Source: AC-69 sp044867345
GTDB lineage: Bacteria; Actinomycetota; UBA4738; HRBIN12
DNA: 7,187 nt
Assembly: GCA_044867345.1 (NCBI GenBank)
Contig: JBIOUU010000092.1
Span: 1-7,187, forward strand
Direction: 5' to 3'
In this document: in pieces, positions 5,873 to 7,187 of the stretch
Layout: every line of letters begins with the position of its first letter
How positions within the stretch are numbered: position 1 is the first letter of the stretch
The notes under the pieces: model-generated
Databases searched by the model: none
What the model was told of the DNA's origin: nothing
What the model saw: the letters and a program-made list of their open reading frames with translations, nothing else
Program-made: the position numbers and the translations under genes

Positions 5873-7085
5873 AACCCCGTTTGAAGAGCTTGCGCTTGCC
5901 CTGTTGCGAGGGCATGAGCATCAGCTCTCCCTCCCTCGGCTTGGGGCTGCCGACGAACCGTGTGGCCAGCCGCCGGATGCTGTCGGAGACCTCGGAGCTC
6001 GGTTCCTCCATCACGACGGGCCGGCCCTTGTTCAGACAGGTCGGAACGAGACGGCTGGACGGGATCATCGTGTCCACCTGGATCTTCATGACTCGCTCGA
6101 CGTCGGCGGCGTCCAGGCCCACCCTGCTGTCGGCGCGGTTCAGGACGATCCGGAACCGCTCCCGGGGCAGGCCGATCGTGAGGAGGGTCTCGAGCGCTTT
6201 CGACAGGTGCTTCACACCGACGACGTCGAGGGCGGTGACCAGGCAGATCGCGTCCGAAAGGTCGAAGCAGGCCAGCGCGAGGTCGGTGTAGTCGGCCGAC
6301 GCGTCGACCACCACGTAGGCGAAGTTGGTGCGCAGCATGCGCAGGTACTTGCCGACCGCCTCGCCGCCGGGCGGCTGCACCGAGGGGTCGGGGATGGCCC
6401 CGAACCCCCACAGGTGCTCGTCGAGCTTCGTCGCGTTGGCGAACACGGTCTCGCGGTCGGCGCCCTCCCCGAGCGAGATCAGGTCGTACATCGCCTTCGT
6501 GGGCTCCCGCCCGAAGTAGGAGAAGACGTCCCCCATGTCGACGTCCAGGTCGGCCACGGCCGTGTCCTGCTTCGAGATGTCGGCCAGGGCCGCCGCCAGG
6601 TTCGTGGTGAGGAAGGTCTTCCCCACCCCACCCTTGGAGGCGAACACGGAGATCACCGTCCCGCGCTGCTTCGGCTTGGAAGCGAGCTGGCCCCGGAGCT
6701 GGCTGACGTTCTCCGCCCACAGGATGGCCCGCTCGACCGCGTCGCGGAGCTCCTCGCTCCCCTGGGTCAGGTCGACCACGTCCCGGATGCCGGCCCGCAT
6801 CGCGGCCGGCAGTAGGCCGTTCCAGGCCTTGTCCCGGACCATGACGATGGCCGTCATGGGGGCCGCCCGCCCGACGAACTCGGCAAGGCCGAGTGCGTCG
6901 GGCTCCTTCACCTCCGGCGACAGGACCAGCACGTGCGCGACCGTGTCCGTTTCCACGAGGATCTCCTCGGCGGCCGTCACGCTCTGGACCCACCCGACCT
7001 CGTCCGGCTCGACCTCGAGCGACCGGGCGAGGGCCGTCCGGAAGGACTGCGGCGTGCCGACCGCGATCACTTGCTGCTGGATCAC
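5871..7085 (-). CDS. tadZ: TadZ/CpaE-like pilus localisation ATPase (ParA/MinD fold with degenerate receiver domain)
   Basis: TadZ proteins belong to the ParA/MinD superfamily and mark the site, often polar, where the Tad machine assembles. Residues 1-125 look like an atypical receiver domain: the strand expected to end in the phosphoacceptor reads HVLVLSPEV (51-59), with Ser instead of Asp, so phosphorylation is not expected. The ATPase domain starts near 142, with the deviant Walker A KGGVGKT (151-157), Walker A' DLDVDMGD (179-186), a Walker B strand VVVDAS (258-263) and LNRADS (315-320), which fits the base-recognition loop. The protein ends in a basic tail (KRKLFKRG, 397-404). At 404 residues it has normal length. 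The start is a GTG whose last two bases are shared with the TGA of the upstream cpaB-like gene (GTGA, 7085-7082). No strong Shine-Dalgarno is visible, consistent with coupling. Alternative names are CpaE and, loosely, AAA-family pilus assembly ATPase. Confidence 0.9.
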   Translation of the reverse strand: MIQQQVIAVGTPQSFRTALARSLEVEPDEVGWVQSVTAAEEILVETDTVAHVLVLSPEVKEPDALGLAEFVGRAAPMTAIVMVRDKAWNGLLPAAMRAGIRDVVDLTQGSEELRDAVERAILWAENVSQLRGQLASKPKQRGTVISVFASKGGVGKTFLTTNLAAALADISKQDTAVADLDVDMGDVFSYFGREPTKAMYDLISLGEGADRETVFANATKLDEHLWGFGAIPDPSVQPPGGEAVGKYLRMLRTNFAYVVVDASADYTDLALACFDLSDAICLVTALDVVGVKHLSKALETLLTIGLPRERFRIVLNRADSRVGLDAADVERVMKIQVDTMIPSSRLVPTCLNKGRPVVMEEPSSEVSDSIRRLATRFVGSPKPREGELMLMPSQQGKRKLFKRG

Positions 7086-7187
7086 TTCACGACCTGAGCG
7101 AACGTCACCGGCTTGACGCTCTTGCCCTTCGCGTCCGGGGGCAGCAAGCCGAGCCAGATCCTGCCCGTCTCCATGGCGAACACGAAC
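7082..7187 (-). CDS. cpaB: C-terminal fragment of CpaB/RcpC-like Flp pilus assembly protein
   Basis: Only the last 34 codons are in the window; the reading frame starts at 7186 and ends with TGA at 7084-7082. The end reads METGRIWLGLLPPD, then a Lys-rich segment and VTFAQVVK. A near-terminal GRIWLGLLPP segment is what I recall of CpaB/RcpC proteins of actinobacterial Tad clusters, and cpaB is often placed directly before tadZ. CpaB/RcpC are SAF-domain proteins that act with the secretin channel in gram-negatives; in organisms without an outer membrane their role is less clear. The N-terminal membrane helix and the SAF domain lie outside the window, so the call rests on the C-terminus and on context. 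Confidence 0.72.
   Translation of the reverse strand, partial: FVFAMETGRIWLGLLPPDAKGKSVKPVTFAQVVK

Noticed and set aside
4749..6815. A 688-codon open frame on the plus strand, opposite tadA and tadZ
   Set aside because: It is antisense to two genes with complete family motifs, and its translation is an unstructured Asp/Val/Gly/His/Arg-rich product typical of the shadow frame of G+C-rich genes.
4984..6993. A 669-codon open frame on the minus strand across tadA and tadZ
   Set aside because: It is an offset frame of the same DNA, rich in Arg, Gly and Pro, with no domain; it also straddles the tadZ-tadA boundary.
1..7187. Search for defence systems, CRISPR arrays, mobile elements or a novel gene cluster
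   Set aside because: No direct-repeat arrays, transposase, integrase, toxin-antitoxin or unknown complete gene was seen; every full-length gene falls in a recognised family.

Overview
The window reads as part of a high-GC actinobacterial chromosome. Three things point to Actinomycetota: strongly G/C-biased third codon positions, a fragment resembling an F420-dependent PPOX-class oxidoreductase, and a rhomboid protease carrying an N-terminal Cys/His zinc module. The placement is an inference from gene content, and nothing here fixes a lower rank. Genes fill almost the whole window. The largest gap is 77 bases, so no stretch over 300 bases lacks a gene. I saw no tRNA, rRNA, CRISPR array, insertion sequence or phage gene.

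Left part, plus strand: the 3' end of a PPOX/F420-type gene (to 151) is followed by a G+C-rich hairpin, then a complete rhomboid intramembrane protease gene (229-1170). From there to the right edge every gene is on the minus strand, so the rhomboid gene converges with a small thioredoxin-fold gene (1228-1680). Reading along the minus strand, that gene is preceded by pheA, a monofunctional prephenate dehydratase with an ACT domain (1740-2561).

Right part, minus strand: a tightly packed Tad/Flp type IVc pilus block is transcribed from right to left. It holds the 3' end of a cpaB/rcpC-like gene (7082-7187), tadZ/cpaE (5871-7085), tadA/cpaF (4539-5858), tadB (3544-4542) and tadC (2601-3551). Neighbouring genes overlap by 3 to 8 bases. 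At the tadZ-tadA junction the upstream stop codon lies inside the downstream Shine-Dalgarno sequence. In the known system, TadZ positions the machine, TadA is the hexameric ATPase, TadB and TadC form the inner-membrane platform, and CpaB works with the secretin. The pilin, prepilin peptidase, secretin and TadE/F-type pseudopilins are not in the window.

The Tad block and the metabolic genes downstream differ in their start signals. The Tad genes start by overlap or by Shine-Dalgarno. The rhomboid, thioredoxin-fold and pheA genes each have a TANNNT -10-like hexamer 6 to 9 bases before a start codon, which suggests leaderless or nearly leaderless transcripts. I found no convincing new biological system. 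The items most worth a second look are these start signals, the Arg-to-Lys change in the PheA catalytic motif, and the abrupt change from the Tad operon to an amino-acid biosynthesis gene.
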